Source: Candidatus Poseidoniaceae archaeon (GTDB taxonomy: Archaea; Thermoplasmatota; Poseidoniia; Poseidoniales; Poseidoniaceae). From it: a stretch of 11,540 nucleotides of DNA. The DNA is taken from positions 1 through 11,540 of the forward strand of contig JAKMFF010000281.1 in assembly GCA_022425585.1 (NCBI GenBank). Direction: 5' to 3'. The notes under the pieces were generated by a model. The model searched no databases and had not been told where the DNA came from. It saw only the letters and a list, made by a program, of their open reading frames with translations. Made by a program: the position numbers and the translations under genes. Below are positions 1 through 6,069 of the stretch, piece by piece (position 1 is the stretch's first letter; each line of letters opens with the position of its first letter).

Positions 1-854
1 ACCGTCAACTCGACAAACGTGAAGAGATTATGCGTAACAAAGCACTCATTGAGATTAGAAAGCGTGAAGCATTAATCCGTGCAGAAATAGAAGCTCAGTT
101 AGGATTGAAGCGGGCAGAAATCAGAGACCGTATGCAGAATTTGTCAACTAAGATGGATAATTTCAAAGAAACTGCTGAAATCAAGATGCGTGAAGCAGTT
201 GAAAAGCAGGTACAAGGCGAAATTGATGTTGATGAGGAAGAATACAAGACTCGACAAGATGAATTCAGAGAACTACAAACCTTGGATACCAAAGCAGAAA
301 AACGCCAAATGTGGATGCAATCAATTTCTGGTCAAGACAGAAACCAACCAATGACTTTACCCGATCCATCAACTCTTGGTGCTAAAACCTCTGCCCTCGG
401 TGCTACTGGTGGCAGGCCACTACGAGGTGTTCTTGGTGGTTTGAATCAAGAAACAAAGGCCGGTATCGGCCTATCAGGTATGCGTGCGCCAACATCTAGT
501 GCAAAACCGCTAATCCCGACATCTCCACTAGTTAGGCCGATTAAATCTCCACTCGTCAGTGCACAACCGACAACTTCAGCAATTTTGCCCAAACCAATTA
601 TGAAACTCGGAACGCCAGTAATCCAGCCGGCTGTTGAGGAAGAATTACAACCAGAAGTTGTTACTGAAGAATCACCAGTAATGGACTCTAGCGAGCCAGA
701 AGTCATGATTGACGAACAAGAAACTACTACGCTAGCGCCAATTACTAAGACCATGATTCCACTTGAGCAAGTTGATTCTAGTTTTGCTAAATTGACACCA
801 GTCAAGCACATGCTACAACCAGTCGAAAAGCAAAGTATTGATTCTGATGAGTGA
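1..854 (+). CDS. Coiled-coil / disordered protein of unknown function, 5' end cut by window edge
   Basis: I do not recognise this protein. The frame is open from the window edge through the first in-window ATG at 30, and the residues before that ATG (RQLDKREEI) continue the same charged helical pattern, so the true start probably lies upstream and the gene is partial. The first ~100 visible residues are rich in K, R, E, Q and I/L in a heptad-like pattern, typical of a long coiled coil. The rest, to the TGA at 852-854, is low-complexity sequence rich in P, S, T and V with proline-containing near-repeats (PLIPTSPLV, PIKSPLV) and an acidic end (SIDSDE), so probably disordered. There is no membrane segment or enzymatic motif. 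A structural or scaffold role would fit, but function is unknown. The surface-protein gene follows 58 bp downstream on the same strand. Confidence 0.75.
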   Translation, partial: RQLDKREEIMRNKALIEIRKREALIRAEIEAQLGLKRAEIRDRMQNLSTKMDNFKETAEIKMREAVEKQVQGEIDVDEEEYKTRQDEFRELQTLDTKAEKRQMWMQSISGQDRNQPMTLPDPSTLGAKTSALGATGGRPLRGVLGGLNQETKAGIGLSGMRAPTSSAKPLIPTSPLVRPIKSPLVSAQPTTSAILPKPIMKLGTPVIQPAVEEELQPEVVTEESPVMDSSEPEVMIDEQETTTLAPITKTMIPLEQVDSSFAKLTPVKHMLQPVEKQSIDSDE

Positions 855-881
855 TTAAGCAGACTTTGCAACTAAACGCTG

Positions 882-890
882 TTTTCATAT
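882..890 (+). promoter_or_regulatory. Candidate TATA-like element for the surface protein gene
   Basis: The stretch TTTTCATAT is centred about 26 bases before the ATG at 913. No GGAG or GGTGA motif stands at the usual distance before that ATG. At archaeal TATA-to-start spacing, transcription would begin at or next to the start codon, so the message may be leaderless. This is inference from spacing and A/T content only. Confidence 0.3.
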
Positions 891-912
891 CCTGTAATGG
901 GTTGGCATAGTC

Positions 913-3339
913 ATGAAGGGAAAAGCCGCATTTGTATGTTTGACCTTGTTATCATCATTCATCATCGCTTCTCCAATTGCTAGCGCCTCAGGAAATGTCG
1001 TAGAAATTGGCCAAGTCGGTGAATTCAAAGCCGAACTGATTTTTTCCCTAACACTTTCAGATGACACAATCTTATCTGTGTCAGACGAGGGCACAATTTC
1101 ACAAAGTACTCATAGTTTAGGCCAATTTATCCCACTTTGGGAATATGAAACCAATCAGTCTGCTACTTTTGCCAAACTTGACGATGGAGAAAAGTTACTA
1201 GCAATAATATATGATTCTGGATTTATGTCTTTTAACCTAGAGACTCAAACTGTTCAATACTCTACCAATTTAGCAGTCATGCCCAATTCTTTGGATTGGG
1301 ATGATGGTGGGAATATATGGCTTGCATTCTATAACGGTGATAGAAAAGCGAAAGAGTATTCTAACGGGGCACCTACTTCAAAATCTACCACGACCATACC
1401 ATCGGGGTTCTACTCATTCCATATCACTGATAGTGATGAATTACTCCTCGGTGGCTTAGATTCCAAAGTCTACGTATACGACCAGTTAGGGTCTTTGGTC
1501 AGAACTCTCAATCAACCTCTGAGTTATATTTCTTCAATCAATCAAAACTCAAATGGAGACGTATTTATTGGTACAGGAGCTGGAGTGATTCATAAATACA
1601 ATCCAGCATCATCATGGAGTCAAATCTCTATGGATTTAGGTACTGGGGCAAAAGTGGAATCAATACAATTGTTAGATTCATCTACTATATTGGCTATTGA
1701 TGATAATGCAGAGATCCACTTTATTGACCCTGTTAGTCTAACTCTGAAGTTTTCTCTCGCCTCTTCGGGACAAATTGTCCATGTCGTAGATTCAATAAGC
1801 GGGCAATATTCAGTTTTATCGAATCAAAACGATGTCTGCAAGGTACTATTTTTCGACAATGACTCAGATGGTGATACGGTTGGCGATAGTTTAGATGTTT
1901 TTCCTAACGACCCAACGCAGTCAGCTGATTCTGACAGTGACGGTTATGGCGATAATATAGCTGGCAATAACGGCGATGCTTTCCCCAATAACCCTGAGCA
2001 ATACGCAGACTCAGATGGTGATGGTTACGGTGATAATGTGGAGGGCTTAGATGGCGATACTTTCCCTAATAACGCAGATCAATATGTTGATACAGATAGT
2101 GATGGATATGGTGATAATGCCAATGGTATGATGGGAGATTCTTTTGTTGATGATATAACTCAATGGAATGACACGGACAATGATGGCTATGGGGATAACC
2201 CCAATGGTTTCAATCCAGACTCCTGTCCTGCTGAAGCAGGCTTTTCCACATTAGATCGGTTTGGCTGCTTGGACTCAGACTTTGATGGCTACTCTAATGC
2301 TGATGAGTTATTCACCAATGCAGATGGAGCTGACGCATTTCCTTATGATGATACTCAGTGGAGTGATATGGATATGGATGGATTTGGTGACAATGCAGAT
2401 CCAGCCAATACACCAGACTCTTGTCCATTAGTTCCTGGCAATTCAACAAAAGAAATCCGTATTGACGGCACAGTATTAGCAAAATATGGCTGTCTTGATA
2501 CTGATGGTGATTCATACGAAGACCCCTCAGACAAATTCCCTACAGACCCAACCGAATGGTATGATTCAGACGGAGATGGAGTTGGCGCTAATTCTGATTA
2601 TGATGACACAGAATTATTAATTTCTACCGAAGGAGATTATTGCCGAGTATCGGGTAACCAATCAACTGCTTGTAATTCTTGGAATGACTTAGATTACCAA
2701 GACTATCTCTCGAGGGACAAATCTCCCGGAGAAGCAGATTTATCCTATTCTGCCTGGTTATTTAATGAGCAATCCGAATCATTATCAGATACTGAAGATT
2801 CCCTAAGTTCAACAATTAAGGATGTTGCCTTGATTGGTGGAGTGATATTTGCTATCACAACAGTAGTCATTTTATTGGCGAGTTTTGTCATGAAAAAGCG
2901 AAAATTGAATAAATTAGTCAAAAGATATGGAGTGCCATTTGAGCCAAAAGACTCCTCTGCATCCAAAGAAGCCCTTGAAGGCTCAGCTGGCTTGTCAGCC
3001 ATTGGAGGCATCGATTCAGATGATGCTTGGGATGATGAAGTTGATGAGATGGATTTTTCAGACAAGGATGAGGAAGAGGAAATTATTGAGGAGAATAAAA
3101 TCTCCGCCGAAGAATTATATGATTCTGAGTCCGACATAAGTGAAATAGCCGGCATAGAAGTAACTGCTGAAGAGACATCAGAAGAAGAAGTATCAGCTAT
3201 GCTAAAAGACGACGAGTCAGCAGAAGAAAAACCTAGCAATGCCCCACCATTGCCAGCATCAGGACTGCCTGAAGGTTGGACTATGGACCAATGGGAATGG
3301 TATGGTCATGAATGGCTCAGCAAGCATGGTGATGAGTAA
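913..3339 (+). CDS. Secreted, membrane-anchored protein with beta-propeller-like head and calcium-binding TSP3-like repeats
   Basis: An 808-residue predicted surface protein. Residues 1-26 form a signal peptide (MKGK, hydrophobic core, likely cleavage after ASA). Residues ~30-310 are strand-rich blades with recurring 'D..GN/GD...VG...VY' patterns, resembling a WD40/PQQ-type propeller. Residues ~314-565 carry about nine Asp-rich loops of the DxDxDGxGD type, as in thrombospondin type 3 calcium repeats. Three of them are exact 27-residue units, and two contain a 'DSCP...G.S...GC.D.D' cysteine pair. A single membrane helix spans residues ~638-660, followed by KKRK, which puts the C-terminus in the cytoplasm. 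The tail is strongly acidic (E/D-rich, 680-780) and ends in a proline stretch and a tryptophan-rich motif, GLPEGWTMDQWEWYGHEWL. Propeller and repeats suggest binding of a partner or polymer outside the cell. The ligand cannot be inferred. The stop codon abuts the convergent gene's stop at 3340. Confidence 0.85.
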   Translation: MKGKAAFVCLTLLSSFIIASPIASASGNVVEIGQVGEFKAELIFSLTLSDDTILSVSDEGTISQSTHSLGQFIPLWEYETNQSATFAKLDDGEKLLAIIYDSGFMSFNLETQTVQYSTNLAVMPNSLDWDDGGNIWLAFYNGDRKAKEYSNGAPTSKSTTTIPSGFYSFHITDSDELLLGGLDSKVYVYDQLGSLVRTLNQPLSYISSINQNSNGDVFIGTGAGVIHKYNPASSWSQISMDLGTGAKVESIQLLDSSTILAIDDNAEIHFIDPVSLTLKFSLASSGQIVHVVDSISGQYSVLSNQNDVCKVLFFDNDSDGDTVGDSLDVFPNDPTQSADSDSDGYGDNIAGNNGDAFPNNPEQYADSDGDGYGDNVEGLDGDTFPNNADQYVDTDSDGYGDNANGMMGDSFVDDITQWNDTDNDGYGDNPNGFNPDSCPAEAGFSTLDRFGCLDSDFDGYSNADELFTNADGADAFPYDDTQWSDMDMDGFGDNADPANTPDSCPLVPGNSTKEIRIDGTVLAKYGCLDTDGDSYEDPSDKFPTDPTEWYDSDGDGVGANSDYDDTELLISTEGDYCRVSGNQSTACNSWNDLDYQDYLSRDKSPGEADLSYSAWLFNEQSESLSDTEDSLSSTIKDVALIGGVIFAITTVVILLASFVMKKRKLNKLVKRYGVPFEPKDSSASKEALEGSAGLSAIGGIDSDDAWDDEVDEMDFSDKDEEEEIIEENKISAEELYDSESDISEIAGIEVTAEETSEEEVSAMLKDDESAEEKPSNAPPLPASGLPEGWTMDQWEWYGHEWLSKHGDE
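1927..2169 (+). repeat. Three tandem 81-bp (27-residue) calcium-loop repeats
   Basis: Units at 1927-2007, 2008-2088 and 2089-2169 each encode 27 residues starting D-S/T-D-x-D-G-Y-G-D-N and ending in a Q-Y/W-x triplet. A shorter fourth copy of the loop starts at 2170. The DNA copies are clearly diverged at third positions while the Asp/Gly pattern is kept, which points to old duplication held by selection for calcium binding. Confidence 0.8.
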
Positions 3340-3594
3340 TCATCGCCAAACAATTGGTAGAGATCTTTTCAGTTCACCAAGTTCGTCACCGGAATAAACT
3401 GGACTACCATTTTCAACTAATGTGTTCATAATTAGCCACAAGATTGCATTCCATGATTTTGCATTGGCAAATATTTCGATATAGCCTGCAGCCGCAGCAT
3501 TCATCAGTTGCCCTTCTGCGGTATTTTCATCAAATAAAGCACGAATTAGGTTATTAGTTTCAAATAGGTATCCATTTGGACGCCATTCCATCAT
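3340..3594 (-). CDS. 84-residue orphan protein, second gene of a small pair
   Basis: Unrecognised small protein starting MMEWRPNGYLFETNNLIRAL. It is predicted mostly helical, with an Ala-rich stretch near residues 33-38 and a hydrophobic, Trp-containing helix (SWNAILWLIMNTLV, about 47-60) that is short for a membrane span. The end is basic (KRSLPIVWR). It lacks the spaced acidic residues of PIN toxins and I see no RelE-like pattern. It begins 4 bp after the stop of the ribbon-helix-helix-like gene, with a GGTG seven bases before the first ATG, so the two are almost certainly cotranscribed. Its TGA directly abuts the TAA of the convergent surface-protein gene. A partner of the upstream small protein (toxin or partition accessory) is possible but unproven. 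The tight operon spacing is the best evidence that the gene is real. Confidence 0.65.
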   Translation of the reverse strand: MMEWRPNGYLFETNNLIRALFDENTAEGQLMNAAAAGYIEIFANAKSWNAILWLIMNTLVENGSPVYSGDELGELKRSLPIVWR

Positions 3595-3598
3595 TATT

Positions 3599-3841
3599 TC
3601 ACACCCTGAAAGGTGAAAGATTCAACCTGTCTACCAAGTGTTCAACATCAACATCTGCAACGGCTTTCATACGCTCTCTAAGTGTTTCAATTTCGCCATT
3701 CATTTTGGTAATCTTATGTGCTCTAATTAGGTCTGCAAGAAATTCATCCACGCTTTTGTAACCACTTAGAGTTCTAAGCGTATTTAGCTGCCTTCTAACT
3801 TCATAACTAACGCTGATTGAGGTCATGCCTTCTGCTGTCAT
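3599..3841 (-). CDS. Small ribbon-helix-helix-like DNA-binding protein (antitoxin-like or ParA partner)
   Basis: An 80-residue protein. Residues ~6-40 read as strand (TSISVSYEV), helix (RRQLNTLRTLSG), turn and a second helix (SVDEFLADLIRAHK). This is the arrangement of ribbon-helix-helix (CopG/VapB-like) proteins, which act as dimers that insert the paired strand into the DNA major groove. The rest is a charged helix (GEIETLRERMK) and a short tail that could bind a partner. It follows parA with a 98-bp gap and precedes the 84-residue orphan by 4 bp. Type Ib ParA ATPases are known to work with small ribbon-helix-helix centromere-binding proteins, so a partition role is possible. An antitoxin role fits equally well. 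The start is uncertain: ATG at 3841, or the sixth codon at 3826, neither with a clear Shine-Dalgarno site. Inverted repeats lie just upstream and could be its operators. Confidence 0.65.
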   Translation of the reverse strand: MTAEGMTSISVSYEVRRQLNTLRTLSGYKSVDEFLADLIRAHKITKMNGEIETLRERMKAVADVDVEHLVDRLNLSPFRV

Positions 3842-3870
3842 GCTTTATCCCGTTTGCCCAGTACTCATTG

Positions 3871-3887
3871 GCGTACTTAATCTACGC
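3871..3887 (-). promoter_or_regulatory. Inverted repeat around a TATA-like element upstream of the RHH-like gene
   Basis: GCGTA at 3871-3875 and TACGC at 3883-3887 form an inverted repeat with a 7-base spacer. On the - strand the centre reads GATTAAG, a TATA-like element ~38 bases before the ATG at 3841, which would give a leader of roughly 12-15 bases. A GTACT direct repeat (3861-3865 and 3873-3877) overlaps. An autoregulatory operator for the ribbon-helix-helix-like product is a reasonable inference, not shown. Confidence 0.35.
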
Positions 3888-3890
3888 GAA

Positions 3891-3918
3891 AGAAAACTCA
3901 ATACAGACATAGTTTTCT
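3891..3918 (-). repeat. 8-bp inverted repeat between parA and the RHH-like gene
   Basis: AGAAAACT (3891-3898) and AGTTTTCT (3911-3918) are perfect inverted copies with a 12-base spacer. Read on the - strand, the 3' arm GTTTTCTTTC is T-rich, so a terminator of the parA transcript is possible. It could also be an operator or a partition site. It starts about 20 bases past the parA stop. Confidence 0.4.
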
Positions 3919-3939
3919 AAGGTATTTCACAGGAACCGG

Positions 3940-4896
3940 TCATCTATTTCTATCGAGTAACAGTCTAGGTTGTTCATTAACTCCAAATTCTCTACGCATT
4001 GCTAATACTCTGTGATGAAATTCCTTGGCTAGAGTCCAATATTCCAAAGACCCTGCACCTGCTCCAGAATTTGTTGGCTTGTTTAACAGCACTGTTGGAG
4101 CACCACTCCAAGGCGCCTCAGCAACTTTGACTAATCGTCGAATAGTTGTCTTGAATAATTTTTTCGGCATTTTAGTGTTGACTTGGTCACAGACGTGTCG
4201 GCTTAGTTTTGAACGTGCATCCACCATTGTCATTGCCACTCCAAAAATTTTCAAGTTGCGATTAATTCTTCTTTGAATCATCTTGATGGAATTCATCAGC
4301 ATACTGAATCCTTCCAGAGCATAGTACTCGGCCTGTACGGGTACCATCACCCAGTTAGCAGCACACATAGCGTTTATCGATAGCAATCCCAGTGACGGAG
4401 GAGTGTCTATTATGATGTAATCAAATTTGTCAATAATTGGTAATAATGCCTCTCTAAGGCGGGTCTCTCGGCCGATTTTGTGACTTAATTCAATCTCAGC
4501 TCCTGAAAGATGAATATCACTTGGTATTAGCCATAAGTTGTCAACCGTGATGTTGTCGGGTGCGGCTTTACCACCGTTTCTCATACTCCATGCTTCTTGC
4601 ATACTTTCAGTAAGTGCCTTAGGAGAAATCAAATATTCTTCCATCAATGGTAATTCTTCACCACTATCATTGGTAAGTAAATCATATGCTGTACGCTTAA
4701 CTTTCTTTTTTTCCACACCAAACGATGTTGCACAATTGCCTTGTGGGTCTAGATCAATTAACAGGACCTTTGCTGGCGGTAATTTTTGTCGCTTTGACCC
4801 CTTAGATAGAGCAGCCGCTAAATTAACCGCCGTGGTAGTCTTTGCACAACCGCCTTTTTGATTGGCTACTGCAATTACCATCTTGTACGGATTCAT
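3940..4896 (-). CDS. parA: ParA/Soj/MinD-family ATPase
   Basis: A 318-residue deviant-Walker ATPase of the ParA/Soj group, which forms ATP-dependent dimers on DNA to position chromosomes, plasmids or protein cargo. Visible motifs: Walker A' KGGCAKTT at residues 14-21 with signature Lys14 and Lys19, the A' box LLIDLDPQGN around 45-54 with Asp48, and Walker B IIIDTPPSLG around 161-170 with Asp164. The C-terminus has the family's 'AEAPWSGAPTVLLNKP' segment before the last helices. The N-terminus is short, with no helix-turn-helix extension, as in small-partner (type Ib) ParA proteins. I chose the ATG at 4896 because GGTGA lies 5 bases before it. The GTG at 4905 would add three residues but has no room for a ribosome site. 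moxR ends 71 bp upstream and the RHH-like gene starts 98 bp downstream. No classical large ParB gene is in the window. Confidence 0.9.
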   Translation of the reverse strand: MNPYKMVIAVANQKGGCAKTTTAVNLAAALSKGSKRQKLPPAKVLLIDLDPQGNCATSFGVEKKKVKRTAYDLLTNDSGEELPLMEEYLISPKALTESMQEAWSMRNGGKAAPDNITVDNLWLIPSDIHLSGAEIELSHKIGRETRLREALLPIIDKFDYIIIDTPPSLGLLSINAMCAANWVMVPVQAEYYALEGFSMLMNSIKMIQRRINRNLKIFGVAMTMVDARSKLSRHVCDQVNTKMPKKLFKTTIRRLVKVAEAPWSGAPTVLLNKPTNSGAGAGSLEYWTLAKEFHHRVLAMRREFGVNEQPRLLLDRNR

Positions 4897-4901
4897 GTTA
4901 C

Positions 4902-4906
4902 TCACC
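4902..4906 (-). promoter_or_regulatory. Shine-Dalgarno site that sets the parA start
   Basis: On the - strand GGTGA, within GAGGGGTGAG, ends 5 bases before the ATG at 4896. The same motif and spacing precede ndk. It overlaps the alternative GTG start at 4905, which argues against that start. Confidence 0.6.
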
Positions 4907-4967
4907 CCTCGGACAATTCAAGCCACGGGGGAACTCCTCTTTCAATGCAAGGATAGATTCAGTCAAA

Positions 4968-5978
4968 TCACATTGGTTGTATGACTGGAACAGGAACTTC
5001 CGACAAGATTTTTCTCACGATGTGCATGCCGGTAATACCGCGAATTTTTGCTTCAGGTTTCATGTTGATTCTGTGCGATATAATTTGCAAGGCAATACCT
5101 TTGATGTCATCAGGAATTACGTAATTCCTTCCAGCAATTGCCGCTGCAGCCCTACCGGTCTTGAATAGTGATTGCGAAGCACGTGGTGAAGCACCGTTGA
5201 CAACTCGATGATCTTCACGTGTTCGTTGAACAATCTCAACAATGTAAGAAAGAATTGCTGGGTCTACGTGAACGGTTTCAAGCGCTTTTTGCATTGCAAC
5301 AACCTTCTTTGGTGAAGTGATTTGTTCAACATCGTGGCCATCTTTTCCACGTAGTTTTCGACGAGCAAGGATCGCTTTTTCTTCAGAGCGGTCAGGGTAG
5401 CCCATACTCATCTTCATCAAGAAACGGTCCATCTGCGCTTCAGGAAGCGGATAGGTACCTTCTTGCTCGATTGGGTTTTGAGTAGCTAAAACAACGAATG
5501 GAGCAGGCAATTTATGGGTAATACCTTCAATGGTAACCTGCTTTTCTTCCATAGCTTCTAACAAAGCAGCCTGTGTTTTAGGCGGTGCACGGTTAATCTC
5601 GTCAGCCAGTAGGATATTGGAAAACAATGGCCCTGCACGCAACTTGAATTCACCGGATTTTTGGTCATACATGTAAGTACCCATGATGTCGGAAGGAAGC
5701 AAATCTGGGGTGAATTGAACACGCTTAAACTTACATCCCAGTGCACGAGCAAAGGTGTTGGCTAGTAGGGTTTTAGCCAACCCAGGAAAATCCTCCAGTA
5801 GCATGTTTCCGTTAGATAAAATTCCCACAGTTACCCTTCTGAGGTTTTCATTCTTACCAATAATTACCTTACTTACTTCGTTCATAAGACTGCTTGAGAT
5901 AGCAGAGACAGTTCCAATCAAGTCTTGGGAACCTGCTGGGGCTGGTGTTGCTGCGTTAGGTGAGAAACCTGCTTCCAT
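4968..5978 (-). CDS. moxR: MoxR-family AAA+ ATPase
   Basis: A 336-residue MoxR-type AAA+ ATPase. These are usually chaperone-like ATPases that mature or activate protein complexes, often with von Willebrand A proteins. Motifs: Walker A EDFPGLAKT at 62-70, the MoxR segment FTPDLLPSDIMG at 89-100, Walker B ILLADE at 122-127 followed by INRAPPKTQAALLEAMEE, sensor 1 ATQNPIEQEGTYPLPEAQMDRF at about 165-186 including the likely Arg finger R185, and sensor 2 GASPRA at 262-267. The first ~20 residues are an Ala/Pro-rich leader. GGAG lies 8 bases before the ATG and a TATA-like element ~40 bases upstream. The usual DUF58, VWA or transglutaminase neighbours are absent: infB is on one side and parA on the other, 71 bp away and probably in the same transcript. 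Substrate unknown. Confidence 0.93.
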   Translation of the reverse strand: MEAGFSPNAATPAPAGSQDLIGTVSAISSSLMNEVSKVIIGKNENLRRVTVGILSNGNMLLEDFPGLAKTLLANTFARALGCKFKRVQFTPDLLPSDIMGTYMYDQKSGEFKLRAGPLFSNILLADEINRAPPKTQAALLEAMEEKQVTIEGITHKLPAPFVVLATQNPIEQEGTYPLPEAQMDRFLMKMSMGYPDRSEEKAILARRKLRGKDGHDVEQITSPKKVVAMQKALETVHVDPAILSYIVEIVQRTREDHRVVNGASPRASQSLFKTGRAAAAIAGRNYVIPDDIKGIALQIISHRINMKPEAKIRGITGMHIVRKILSEVPVPVIQPM

Positions 5979-6008
5979 ATTGATAACTCCTTATACCCTC
6001 TAACCAAA

Positions 6009-6027
6009 ACATTCCATATATGAATGT
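6009..6027 (-). promoter_or_regulatory. Candidate moxR promoter: TATA element inside an inverted repeat
   Basis: ACATTC (6009-6014) and GAATGT (6022-6027) are perfect inverted arms around CATATAT. The A/T core is ~40 bases before the moxR ATG. Archaeal spacing would start transcription near 5992, leaving a ~14-base leader that contains the GGAG ribosome site. The arms may be a regulator site overlapping the TATA box. Confidence 0.5.
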
Positions 6028-6069
6028 GAGGTTGAGTTATGTCATGATGCATCAATGAACTATTAGATT

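Noticed and set aside
446..871. A 141-codon - strand open frame antisense to the coiled-coil protein
   Set aside because: It is a low-complexity shadow of the Pro/Ser/Thr-rich region; the + strand frame is open to the window edge and fits the operon direction.
1927..2169. Possible CRISPR-like or satellite array
   Set aside because: The 81-bp units are in frame, contiguous without spacers, and encode calcium loops of a protein; the DNA copies are diverged.
2745..3239. A 164-codon - strand open frame antisense to the surface protein tail
   Set aside because: Ser-rich composition is the expected mirror of Asp/Glu codons in the acidic tail, with no independent promoter or ribosome site.
6045..6054. 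Palindrome TGATGCATCA after infB as a terminator
   Set aside because: A 10-bp palindrome without a loop or following T-run is not a convincing archaeal terminator.
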